Assembly (NCBI RefSeq): GCF_007741475.1
Contig: NZ_CP036261.1
Span: forward strand, 2,790,001-2,854,000
Direction of reading: 5' to 3'
DNA: 64,000 bases
Source: Rosistilla ulvae
Lineage (GTDB): Bacteria > Planctomycetota > Planctomycetia > Pirellulales > Pirellulaceae
Position 1 is the stretch's first letter; every line of letters begins with the position of its first letter. Below the pieces are notes generated by a model that did not search any database, was not told the DNA's origin, and saw only the letters and a program-made list of their open reading frames with translations. Made by a program: the position numbers and the translations under genes. Shown piece by piece: positions 54,945 to 63,395 of this stretch.

Positions 54945-56639
54945 TTAGAGTGAGACCAGCAATTCTAACATCTCGCTGGCCGTCGAGATCACCCGCGAAC
55001 TCGCCTGGAAGGCGCGTTGCAAATAGATCATTTTAACCGCTTCTTCGTCGATGTTCACTCCGGTCACCGACAGATAATCCCCTTCGAGCGTCGAGTGATA
55101 CGTGCGTAGCCCATCGGTCACACTCTGTTGGATCGCGGCCCCCTGAGTGATCGTGGTGACCAAGCGTTGGTATCGATCGCGAACCGAGACGTTTCCCAAT
55201 TCGGGCAACGGCTTTTCAAACAGATCGACCAATTGGGTCAAGTGGTCCGCGTCGGTTCCAATCCCTTCAGCGCTGATCGCCAGATACTCCGGCGACTCCA
55301 GCAGTTTGTCGGAGATCGCCAGCGTCGCGGCATCGTTCCCCGTAAAGAAGGTGTTGATTCCACCGGCAGCCAGAAAACCGCTGGAATCGCTGCCGAATCC
55401 AAACGTCACGCCAGGCGTTGTCGCGGAGATTGTCAGCCGACCATCGGGTGTAATGCTCCCCTGCAGTCCATCGACAGCGCTAATCTGATTGGCGACATCG
55501 TTCAGAGTCGTCCCGTTGCCATCGCTGAACAGATCGATATCGATCCGGTGTGTCGAAAGCAGTTGGTTGGTATCGCCGAACAATTGCACTTCGAACGAAC
55601 CATTTTCAGGCTGAAAATCGAGCCCCGCTTGATCTAACGAAACGTCGCGGGGAACCGCGACCGATGAGGTGAGGTCGGTATAACCGACGGTCCCCTTGCC
55701 CTGCGAATGGATGCGGTTGAACGATTCGGCAATCCCCGCTGCGATCGAATCGAGATCGGTAAGGAATTTGCCGTAGATCCCTTCGCGGGATTCGCTGATT
55801 CCCCCCAGCTTGCCTCCGGTGATCTGTAACGGTGCGTTGGTGTCGACGATTCGAATCTCCGACGCACTGCTGGGATCTTTGCTGACGTTGGTGCTGTAGA
55901 CATCGCGCGAGATCGCATCGGTGACCAAGAAGTCGCCACCGACAAAGACGGCCACCGATCCGGTCGATTGTTCCTGGGTATCGATGTCCAGATATCCCGC
56001 CAGTTCGTTTAACGCCATTTCGCGTTCGTCGCGTAGCCCCGTCGCATCGCTGCCCAGCGTTCGGCCCCCTTCGATATCGACGATCTTGCCGTTGAGCGAC
56101 GCGATCTTCGTCGTCAAAATGTTGACTTGTTCAATGTCTGCGGCGTAGGTGGCATCGGCTGCGTCGGCCAACTGGGTTGCCCCTTGGTGCAATCGTTGCA
56201 CGTGATTGGCTAGCGTTTGTCCCTCCAGTACGACCTGTTGTTTCAACGCATAATCGCCGGGCTGATTGGCGAGGTCGTGCAGGCTTCCGTTGAACGACGA
56301 CAATTGCGTGCTGAGATCAGCGTCCCCGAGTTCGTTGACCAGAGCTTCCAGTTGTTTCTGGGCTGATCCCAAGGTGTCGTTGGCGGCGAGCGCGGATGTG
56401 GCGTCTCGCAATCGTTCCGCCAACGCTTGGTCCAATGACTGCGTGATACCGATCGGCCGCACACCGCTGCCAATCAACAGGTCGCCCTGACGATTGACGT
56501 GCCCTGCTTCCTGGACAAGCTCTTGGCGAATGTAGCCCGGCGTGTTGGCGTTGGCGATGTTGTTGCCAACCACCTGCAGCCCAAGCTGGGCAACGTTCAG
56601 ACCGCTGACCGATTTCTGGATAGCAGAGATTAGCGACAT
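54945..56639 (-). CDS. flgK: Flagellar hook-associated protein 1
   Basis: FlgK joins the hook to the filament. The 564-residue product has the axial-protein N-terminus MSLISAIQKSVSGLNVAQLG, followed by VVGNNIANANTPGYIRQELV. A middle region is rich in D/N and beta segments (VAVFVGGDFLVTDAIS, DVANQISAVDGLQGS). The C-terminal helix pair is VTGVNIDEEAVKMIYLQRAF and ASSRVISTASEMLELL. The N- and C-terminal helices are the hallmark of flagellar axial proteins. ATG 56639 is the family start. The upstream flgN-like gene is its likely export chaperone. No other flagellar gene is in the window. It fits the motile swarmer cells of Pirellulaceae. Confidence 0.95.
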   Translation of the reverse strand: MSLISAIQKSVSGLNVAQLGLQVVGNNIANANTPGYIRQELVQEAGHVNRQGDLLIGSGVRPIGITQSLDQALAERLRDATSALAANDTLGSAQKQLEALVNELGDADLSTQLSSFNGSLHDLANQPGDYALKQQVVLEGQTLANHVQRLHQGATQLADAADATYAADIEQVNILTTKIASLNGKIVDIEGGRTLGSDATGLRDEREMALNELAGYLDIDTQEQSTGSVAVFVGGDFLVTDAISRDVYSTNVSKDPSSASEIRIVDTNAPLQITGGKLGGISESREGIYGKFLTDLDSIAAGIAESFNRIHSQGKGTVGYTDLTSSVAVPRDVSLDQAGLDFQPENGSFEVQLFGDTNQLLSTHRIDIDLFSDGNGTTLNDVANQISAVDGLQGSITPDGRLTISATTPGVTFGFGSDSSGFLAAGGINTFFTGNDAATLAISDKLLESPEYLAISAEGIGTDADHLTQLVDLFEKPLPELGNVSVRDRYQRLVTTITQGAAIQQSVTDGLRTYHSTLEGDYLSVTGVNIDEEAVKMIYLQRAFQASSRVISTASEMLELLVSL

Positions 56640-56835
56640 GGCGACGATTTCGCGTTGATGGAGACGAGGGCACGGATTTGCGGTGCGACACGAGTGCAAG
56701 CTAGCGGGCTGCCGCTTGCTGTCGTTGCCTTGACCAATGACGTTCTGGACGGATTCGCAACCCGCCCCGAGGCGAGATCGGCAGAAATCTCGCTGACCAG
56801 CGAAGCCGCAAGTGGCTTCTCACACGCGGTGAAAA

Positions 56836-57318
56836 TCATGCCGCTCGATCCAAGAAGCTGCCGTTGGTCTCTTCGTCCGCCGAATCGTAGGTGTTCGGTT
56901 TGGCCGACACGCCCGACATCAACCGCAGCAATTCTTCGGTCACGCTGGTCAGATGGTATTGGCCGACAAACAAACCGATAGCTTTCTGGTGAATCCCGCG
57001 CAACTCGCTGCTGATCAGCGTGCAACGCTTGTCCAATTCGCTGGCGCGAGGATGTTCGATCGTCCCCAAGGCGGACTGCAGATTGGCCGGTGCGGTATCG
57101 GCGGCATCGGGAAATTCAACCAACAATGCCTCGCGTTGACTCAACTGCTGTTCGAGCACGCGCAACAGACTGCCTAATTTTGCACACGCGCTGTTGATCT
57201 CTTCGCTGTCCGCTTTCCGCGTCGCTTGCTCCAACCCAACCAGCGTCCCAGCGAGCGCATCGGAGGTCTCGTTGAGCTGCTGCAAATAGGTGTCGACATG
57301 ATCCATCCAGTTCAGCAT
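56836..57318 (-). CDS. flgN: FlgN-like flagellar export chaperone
   Basis: This 160-residue helical protein has the FlgN pattern: WMDHVDTYLQQLNETSDALA, a long coiled-coil-type middle (LGSLLRVLEQQLSQREALL), and a C-terminal helix (YHLTSVTEELLRLMSGVS). FlgN binds FlgK and FlgL before export by the flagellar type III machine. The sequence is poorly conserved in the family, so the call rests on pattern and on its place directly before flgK in the same direction (196 bp gap). ATG 57318 has AAAGG upstream. Confidence 0.8.
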   Translation of the reverse strand: MLNWMDHVDTYLQQLNETSDALAGTLVGLEQATRKADSEEINSACAKLGSLLRVLEQQLSQREALLVEFPDAADTAPANLQSALGTIEHPRASELDKRCTLISSELRGIHQKAIGLFVGQYHLTSVTEELLRLMSGVSAKPNTYDSADEETNGSFLDRAA

Positions 57319-57595
57319 GAAACTAACCTTTCGCTAGGGTTGCGATCCCTCGAAATGCGGGGTCCCGTCGGCGCCGCCCGTTTTAGCTGCGCAACCGGTT
57401 CTGCTTCTCTCATCCTTAGTTTTCGGTTGTCACGCCGACGAGGGTCCAACGATTCATACCCGGGAAAGCTGTAGAAGTCGAAGAATTCCGCGATAGCAAA
57501 CGTATCGCATTCACCGTCGATCTAGGCCACAATAGGTCCACCGACCCTGTGATTCCATTGTCCGCCGCTCCGTTCTTGGGCCCTTCCGATCCATC

Positions 57596-58567
57596 ATGCC
57601 GCAACCTACATCGCCCAATGTGACGGAAGTTACCGAGCTTTCCAAAAAGATCATCAGCAACGTCGAACAAGCAATCGTCGGCAAGCGGAAACAATTGGTA
57701 CTGTCGTTGGTCGCCTGGTTTTCGAGCGGACATATCCTCTTGGAAGATGTGCCGGGCGTGGCCAAGACGATGTTGGCCCGGGCGCTGGCCAGAAGCGTTG
57801 GCTGCAAATTTAAACGCGTTCAATGCACCCCTGACCTGCTCCCTTCGGACATCTCCGGAACGTCGATCTTCAATCAGAAGAGCGGCGAGTTTGAGTTTCG
57901 CAAAGGGCCGCTGTTCACCCAGTTGTTCCTAGCCGATGAGATCAACCGCGCCACGCCGCGAACTCAGGCGGCGCTGTTGGAAGCGATGGCCGAATCGCGA
58001 GTCACCGTCGACGGGACGACCTATCAACTGGAGGCTCCGTTTTTAGTTGTCGCGACGCAAAACCCGGTCGACCACGAGGGAACGTTCCCGCTTCCCGAAG
58101 CTCAACTGGATCGCTTCCTGATGCGTTTCTCGCTCGGCTATCCGTCGTTGGAAGAAGAGTTGCGGATGCTGGAATTGTTGCAGGTCCAACATCCGATCGA
58201 CGGACTCAAGCCAGTCGCGACGGCGCAACAACTGGTCGCCTGCCAAACCGCGGTGCGACATGTGCATGTCGATCGCTTGGTCCGCGAGTACATCTTGCAA
58301 ATCGTGCACGACACCCGCGAGCACGAAGACCTTGCGTTGGGAGCGTCGCCGCGGGCGACGATCGCTTTGTTCCGCTGCGCCCAAGCGATGGCGGCGATCC
58401 GCGGCCGCAGCTTTGTGCAGCCCGATGACGTCAAACGGATCGTCGGCCCGGTGATGAATCACCGCATCATCGTCCGCCCCGAAAGCCGGCTGAGGAAGGT
58501 CACCGCCGAAAAGGTGATGGAATCGATCCTCGGTGAGATCGCCGTCCCAACGGTCGGCGAAGCATGA
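57596..58567 (+). CDS. MoxR-family AAA+ ATPase
   Basis: This 323-residue ATPase shows the MoxR P-loop variant HILLEDVPGVAKTMLARALA, Walker B LFLADEINRATPRTQ, sensor VVATQNPVDHEGTFPLPEAQ, and the arginine finger region LDRFLMRFSLGYPS. MoxR proteins act as chaperones that insert cofactors into, or mature, partner proteins, often with a VWA protein and a DUF58 protein. The DUF58 gene follows with overlapping start and stop (ATGA at 58564-58567). ATG 57596. A VWA protein is also found at 48 kb, but it is not in the same operon. Confidence 0.93.
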   Translation: MPQPTSPNVTEVTELSKKIISNVEQAIVGKRKQLVLSLVAWFSSGHILLEDVPGVAKTMLARALARSVGCKFKRVQCTPDLLPSDISGTSIFNQKSGEFEFRKGPLFTQLFLADEINRATPRTQAALLEAMAESRVTVDGTTYQLEAPFLVVATQNPVDHEGTFPLPEAQLDRFLMRFSLGYPSLEEELRMLELLQVQHPIDGLKPVATAQQLVACQTAVRHVHVDRLVREYILQIVHDTREHEDLALGASPRATIALFRCAQAMAAIRGRSFVQPDDVKRIVGPVMNHRIIVRPESRLRKVTAEKVMESILGEIAVPTVGEA

Positions 58568-59925
58568 ACGCCGCCGCCCCGCCCGCCGATTCACGCCAAG
58601 CGGCGTCCGAGGGTTCCTTTAAATGGATCGCACTCGGCGCGGCGGTGCTGTTGGTCGGGATGCTGTTTGGTTCGTCGCTGCTGCTGTACACCGCTTACAG
58701 CGCGATCGCGGTCGTTGTCGTCAGCCGCTGGTTGACCAACGCATGGTCGGTCGCGCCGAGGGCGCACCGTGTCAGCGGCCCGCTGGAAGCGGAGATTGGC
58801 CAAGTCGTGCCGATCGAGATCGAGATTCAAAACACCGGGAAGGTCTTGATCCCCTGGCTGTTAGCCGAAGACTTATTGCCCCGCGACGCGTTGCTCTATA
58901 AGGTTCCCGCGCTGCAGATCGAAGGCGATCGAATTCGCGTCATCTCGCTATCCGCTGGCGAGACCGACACGATCCGCTACGAAATCAAATGCAATCGCCG
59001 CGGGTACTATCAGATCGGACCGACGGTCTTGGAGACCGGGGACCTGATGGGGCTGAACCGTCGCTACCGCGTCGGCGCTGTACCGCAGTATCTGCTTGTG
59101 ATGCCACGCGTTGTTCCCTTGCACGGTTACGACATTCAATCGCGTCGCCCGATCGGCGAGATCCGCATGTCGCATCCATTGATGGACGACCCAACGCGAA
59201 TCGTCGGTATCCGCCAATGGCAACCTGGCGATCCGATGCGGCGTGTCCACTGGTCGGCGACCGCTCGTACCGGGGAACTGCACAGCAAGATCTACGAAGC
59301 GTCGTCGATCGCCGGAGCGACGCTGGTGATCGATCTCCATCGCGACACCAATCCGCGGCAGCACGAACCGGTCCGCAGCGAGTTGGCGATCACGTTGGCC
59401 GCATCGATCAGCAACGCACTGTACCAGATGAATCAGCCGTTCGGTTTGGTCTCCAACGGACGCGACGCCGCCGATCGAATCCGGACCGAAGGTTTTATGA
59501 CCGATTACCGGACGCGCGATGCCGCCACGCAGCATCTGAAAATGCATGAGGTCGACGCGCACCTGAAACCAGTCTGTCTGTCGGCTCAGCGCGGCCCGGT
59601 CCATTATCGCGACGTCCATCGGATGTTGGCGCGGTTGGAGATCACCGACGGGCTGAATTTGTCGCAGACCTTTTTAGAAGTCGAATCGCGGTTGTCTCGC
59701 GATACGACGCTGATCGTGATCGTGCAAAAGTGCGACTCCGGCACGGCGGAGGTGCTTGCCGGATTCAAACGCCGCGGCTGGGCAGTGACCGCGATCATCA
59801 ACACCTTCGAAGTCGATGACTATAGCAAAGCGGCGGGCCCGCTGGTCGCCAGCGGGATCGCCGTCATGCAGTTGCGCGACGAAGCCTCGCTGGCGATGAT
59901 CTGCCGCGCTCTGGTGGAACGCTAA
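58564..59925 (+). CDS. DUF58 membrane protein, MoxR partner
   Basis: This 453-residue protein has a hydrophobic pair of helices near the N-terminus (about 20-60: WIALGAAVLLVGMLFGSSLL and LLYTAYSAIAVVVVSRWL). A beta-rich middle follows (VVPIEIEIQNTGKVLIPWLL), then the DUF58 signature RQWQPGDPMRRVHWSATART with the conserved GD-x-x-R-x-x-H-W. The C-terminal part resembles a VWA-like fold (TLVIDLHRDTNPR). DUF58 proteins are encoded beside MoxR and are thought to work with it. The ATG overlaps the moxR stop, so the two are translationally coupled. The exact substrate is unknown. Confidence 0.91.
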   Translation: MNAAAPPADSRQAASEGSFKWIALGAAVLLVGMLFGSSLLLYTAYSAIAVVVVSRWLTNAWSVAPRAHRVSGPLEAEIGQVVPIEIEIQNTGKVLIPWLLAEDLLPRDALLYKVPALQIEGDRIRVISLSAGETDTIRYEIKCNRRGYYQIGPTVLETGDLMGLNRRYRVGAVPQYLLVMPRVVPLHGYDIQSRRPIGEIRMSHPLMDDPTRIVGIRQWQPGDPMRRVHWSATARTGELHSKIYEASSIAGATLVIDLHRDTNPRQHEPVRSELAITLAASISNALYQMNQPFGLVSNGRDAADRIRTEGFMTDYRTRDAATQHLKMHEVDAHLKPVCLSAQRGPVHYRDVHRMLARLEITDGLNLSQTFLEVESRLSRDTTLIVIVQKCDSGTAEVLAGFKRRGWAVTAIINTFEVDDYSKAAGPLVASGIAVMQLRDEASLAMICRALVER

Positions 59926-59968
59926 ACGCGGCGATATCGCGTCGCCGGTTGTTGCCGCGCGACGCTGT

Positions 59969-61243
59969 TTACTGCCGCATCAAGATACCGAAACTCAACA
60001 CGTCGGCCGACATCTCATTGGTCACCGACGATCCGGGGATCGCTCCAACACCGGGCATCACGATCGGGCCGGTTCGCGAGTTCTCGAAGAAGTGCGAATA
60101 AGCGATGTTCAGCGCCAGCATCTCGTTCAACTTGTACGATCCACCGACACTCAACGTGTGTTCGTAGATCAGCGGCGTCGCGACGTTATAAAACGACTCG
60201 CTCTCGCGGACCGGATTTTGGTTGTACGAATACCCGCCGCGAATGAAGGCGCGGTCGCCGATAGCTCGCTGAGCACCAAACGCAACGGCCATCACGCTGC
60301 TCCAATCGAGACCGTTTAAACGTCCGGTGGCATCGTAGGTGGCGGGATCGCCGAAGCCGTCCGCGTTGGCATAATCGATGTAGCGGAGATCGACCGCCAG
60401 CAGCCATTTATCGAACCCGGCATAAGCGGTTCCCAACGACAGGATCATCGGAAGATCGATGTGAGCGCTCAATTCTCGTGGCGCTCCGGTTTCATCCTCT
60501 CCGTAGAATTCAAACTCTTCCATCCACGAAGGGCTTTTGAACGAGGCCCCGAAACGCCAGTCTTCGTTGGGAATGAAATAGACGCCCGCTTGCAAGCCGC
60601 CACCCCAGTGATACCGACTGGATCGCCCGGACGAATAAGTGGAATCGGAGTTGGCCGAACCAAACACAAACGGTTCCAATCCCACCTGGCCGCTCGTGAT
60701 CACCGGGCCGCCGCCGATCGAGATCCGATCGGTGACGGCGTAGGAGATGACCGGCGCGATCTGCAGGAACGACGCCTCAGAGCTAACCCGGCCCAGCCCC
60801 GTCGGTTGAGGCGACATGACCGGATTGGTCGGATCCGATTGCACGTTGGTCTTGAATCCGGCGACTGCGTTGACGCTCAAGCCGAGGCTGACGGGCGAGT
60901 TCTCCAGATGATGAACCCAACCGATGTTAGGGATTGGAAACGTCCCGGGTTCGGCTTCCGTCGAACCGCTGAACGGACCAAAGGTCGAATCGACGCGGTG
61001 CTGCGTGAACAACAGGTCCATGCCGACTTCCAGCTCACCGTGTTCCATTCCACTGATGGTTGCCGGATTCCAATAGAGTGCACCAAGCGCACTGATCGGC
61101 GCAGCGGTTGATGCGCCTCCCATCCCCCGATGAACTGGGCCTGCTGATGATACAATTGCCCCTTGACCAAAACAAACACCTGTTGTGCCCAGCAACAGGA
61201 ACATGCCTTGGACAAACTTTACGCAACGATGAAGTGTTGCCAT
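59969..61243 (-). CDS. FadL/OmpP1-type outer-membrane transporter
   Basis: This 424-residue exported protein has a signal peptide (FVQGMFLLLGTTGVCFG) and the FadL N-terminal plug-like block GAIVSSAGPVHRGMGGASTA, then ALGALYWNPATISGMEHGEL. Many amphipathic beta strands follow and it ends in an outer-membrane-like VLSFGILMRQ. FadL-family channels carry long-chain fatty acids or other hydrophobic compounds through the outer membrane. ATG 61243 is preferred to 61282 because it begins the basic n-region. It is convergent with the DUF58 gene. The substrate is not known, and no degradation genes lie beside it. Confidence 0.88.
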   Translation of the reverse strand: MATLHRCVKFVQGMFLLLGTTGVCFGQGAIVSSAGPVHRGMGGASTAAPISALGALYWNPATISGMEHGELEVGMDLLFTQHRVDSTFGPFSGSTEAEPGTFPIPNIGWVHHLENSPVSLGLSVNAVAGFKTNVQSDPTNPVMSPQPTGLGRVSSEASFLQIAPVISYAVTDRISIGGGPVITSGQVGLEPFVFGSANSDSTYSSGRSSRYHWGGGLQAGVYFIPNEDWRFGASFKSPSWMEEFEFYGEDETGAPRELSAHIDLPMILSLGTAYAGFDKWLLAVDLRYIDYANADGFGDPATYDATGRLNGLDWSSVMAVAFGAQRAIGDRAFIRGGYSYNQNPVRESESFYNVATPLIYEHTLSVGGSYKLNEMLALNIAYSHFFENSRTGPIVMPGVGAIPGSSVTNEMSADVLSFGILMRQ

Positions 61244-61469
61244 AACTGCTGCCCCCCAATATCGACGAGTGAACGAATCCAATCTTCGTTCGGTCTTTGA
61301 CAGCCTTATCGACTCTCGGCGACGGCGACCGTTCGCGATATGCCGTAAATGCAGTTACTTTGCGGAAGTCCCCCTGCAGCGTTTCGGGGTCTGGCAACCG
61401 ATGATGGCAACGGCACGGCTGGCAACGCCGATAGGTTGCGAAGCGGTCCGACGACTGAACGCGATCGCG

Positions 61470-62870
61470 TTAACGCGGATTCGTCGGCCGACCGCCAAAC
61501 GCGACTGCAAACTGATACTCCGATAACAGCGAATCGTCCGATTCCAGATACTCGCCCGACGGCGTCGTTTGCGTCTTGGCGAATCCGCAGCTATCCATCA
61601 CTTCGGACGGCTGGTCACAGCCGAAGATGAAGCGTTCGCCAAGCTCATCCATCCCCTCGAGAAACTTAGCGACCTCGGGGTGCTGCGACGTTCCATCGAC
61701 GACGCAGCGGGTGACAAAGTCGCACCAGATGCGACTGTCGCGATGCCCCAACAATTGGCTGGCCGATGTAAGAATGCGGCGGTTCTCCGCGGGGCTGAAG
61801 TACATCGAACAGCCTTCGTAGACGATGACCGTTGGCAGTTCGGGATCGAAATCGGGATGCTCCAACAACAGGCTGGCGATGTCGTCTCGCTTGAAGTCGG
61901 CGGCGACCATCCGGCGTCGGACGTCGGGGCGATCTTTCATCTGAGAGATCACACGCGTTCGCTCTTCGAGCATCTCGGGAAGATCCAGTTCGAAGTAGGT
62001 CGGCTTGGGCCCCTCGGCGAACAACCGGAACGGACGCATGTCCAATCCCGCCCCGAGGATCACTACCTGTTTCAGGTCTTCCACTGCGGTGATTGTTTGA
62101 TCGATGTGGCCGGTTCGCGCCAGAACCATATCTTGCAACTGGGGCAATACGCGGCATAACCGGTTCGCCAGCAGTTCGCCATGTGGGCCCGCGGCGACGC
62201 GTTCGTGCCCCGAATCGAGCCGTAGTCGTTCGCTCTGCGATGATGATCGCAGACCGGCGATCATCCGCGCCGACGACTTCAGTTTGTGCTTGTACAGCGG
62301 AGAGATCTGCGGCTGCGCTTCGGTGGGGCGCAACTGGATCGAAGGCTGGGCGAAGTATTTCATCTCCGCTTCGGCGACGACATCTCCGTTGGCGGTGAAG
62401 ACGACCGGCAGAGTGACCAAGACCCGTTTGCCGGCGAAATAACGCTGCCGAACCTTATTGGCAAGCTTCTCGGGAATCTCACAGAATCCACGCACATGTC
62501 CCGTGCTGGGGATTCGGTATTTAACATCCATCGATGCCAGCCACAGCGACGCCGACTCCTCTTCGTGACATGGATGTACCCCCACAACAGGCACACCTCG
62601 CAACAGCGCCGCCAACGCGATACCACCGGTGTAATCCGCAGACAACGAAATCAAGGCGGCCTGGTGCGTACCGTGCTGATTGGTCGACGCATAGCTGAGC
62701 GGCAACTCCGTTGTGCACATCCCCTCGCGGACCTCGGTTATCCGCCAATCGATCGCTTTCAAAACCGGGACCGCTTCATGTAACAAGCTTGTCACCAAGC
62801 CTGGGTTCATTCGGTTCTCGTAGTCCTGTTCCCAAGAAATGGACATCGGCCCCAGCTGTGAACTCACCAT
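61470..62870 (-). CDS. Fusion of a hotdog thioesterase-like domain and a leucine-carboxyl-methyltransferase-type domain
   Basis: This 466-residue protein has two parts. Residues about 20-170 look like a DUF4442/hotdog thioesterase-like domain (MCTTELPLSYASTNQHGTHQ, LISLSADYTGGIALAALLRG, RVLVTLPVVFTANGDVVAEA). Residues about 195-460 form a class I methyltransferase of the LCM/TIGR00027 group (VVILGAGLDMRPFRLFAEGP, TYFELDLPEMLEERTRVI, VIVYEGCSMYFSPAENRRIL). The DMRPFR and EGCSMYF blocks are typical of that group. ATG 62870 has GGTTGGAAG upstream; 62846 and 62810 are alternatives. An O-methyltransferase that acts on acyl or polyketide carboxyls, joined to a thioesterase-like domain, is one reading. 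Both domains are confidently seen; the combined job is not known. Confidence 0.83.
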   Translation of the reverse strand: MVSSQLGPMSISWEQDYENRMNPGLVTSLLHEAVPVLKAIDWRITEVREGMCTTELPLSYASTNQHGTHQAALISLSADYTGGIALAALLRGVPVVGVHPCHEEESASLWLASMDVKYRIPSTGHVRGFCEIPEKLANKVRQRYFAGKRVLVTLPVVFTANGDVVAEAEMKYFAQPSIQLRPTEAQPQISPLYKHKLKSSARMIAGLRSSSQSERLRLDSGHERVAAGPHGELLANRLCRVLPQLQDMVLARTGHIDQTITAVEDLKQVVILGAGLDMRPFRLFAEGPKPTYFELDLPEMLEERTRVISQMKDRPDVRRRMVAADFKRDDIASLLLEHPDFDPELPTVIVYEGCSMYFSPAENRRILTSASQLLGHRDSRIWCDFVTRCVVDGTSQHPEVAKFLEGMDELGERFIFGCDQPSEVMDSCGFAKTQTTPSGEYLESDDSLLSEYQFAVAFGGRPTNPR

Positions 62871-63395
62871 CTTCCAACCTCAATATCGATCCAATAAGAC
62901 AAGATGCAAATGGTTCGAAGCTGCCAAGCGTCGGCTCTGCTTCGTGCAAATCGATGCTAGTTAGAGGGCGTGCAAAAGCTCCCATCGAGGTGGAGTTTGC
63001 GGGAAATACTATTGCGCAAATAGCGGATTCATCGAAGCCGCTCCAGGAGCTAGCACCTGTGGTGATGTGTCTCTATCCAGAGGTGCGTGGTTTGGTGGTC
63101 GAAGTCACTTCTTTGCAACGATCGTCACTGCAACGGTTATCTGGGTAGACACCATTTTGCATGCGGCACGACGCGCCGGTGTGGCATCACGGAGGGTTTC
63201 ATGTCGATCTCGCAAGCCTGTCGAATCGGCGGTTGGAAAACTTTTTTCGAAGCCTGCCGCGTTTAGAACCTAAGCTTTCTTTGATGGCACGCCTCTGCCT
63301 GACCCCGTTGTATTCACCCACTGACGACTTGCCCTGTCGAAGCAAGGAGCGGCTTCCGTTTCGCATCCGATCTGCAAAGATTTGCGGTCAAGTTC
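62871..63395. other. Intergenic region between the fusion gene and the kinase-like gene
   Basis: About 525 bases contain no credible gene; the small frames inside it have arginine-rich, random-looking products. An A/T-rich part near 63235-63300 may hold the promoter of the kinase-like gene, but no good boxes were found. Confidence 0.45.
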
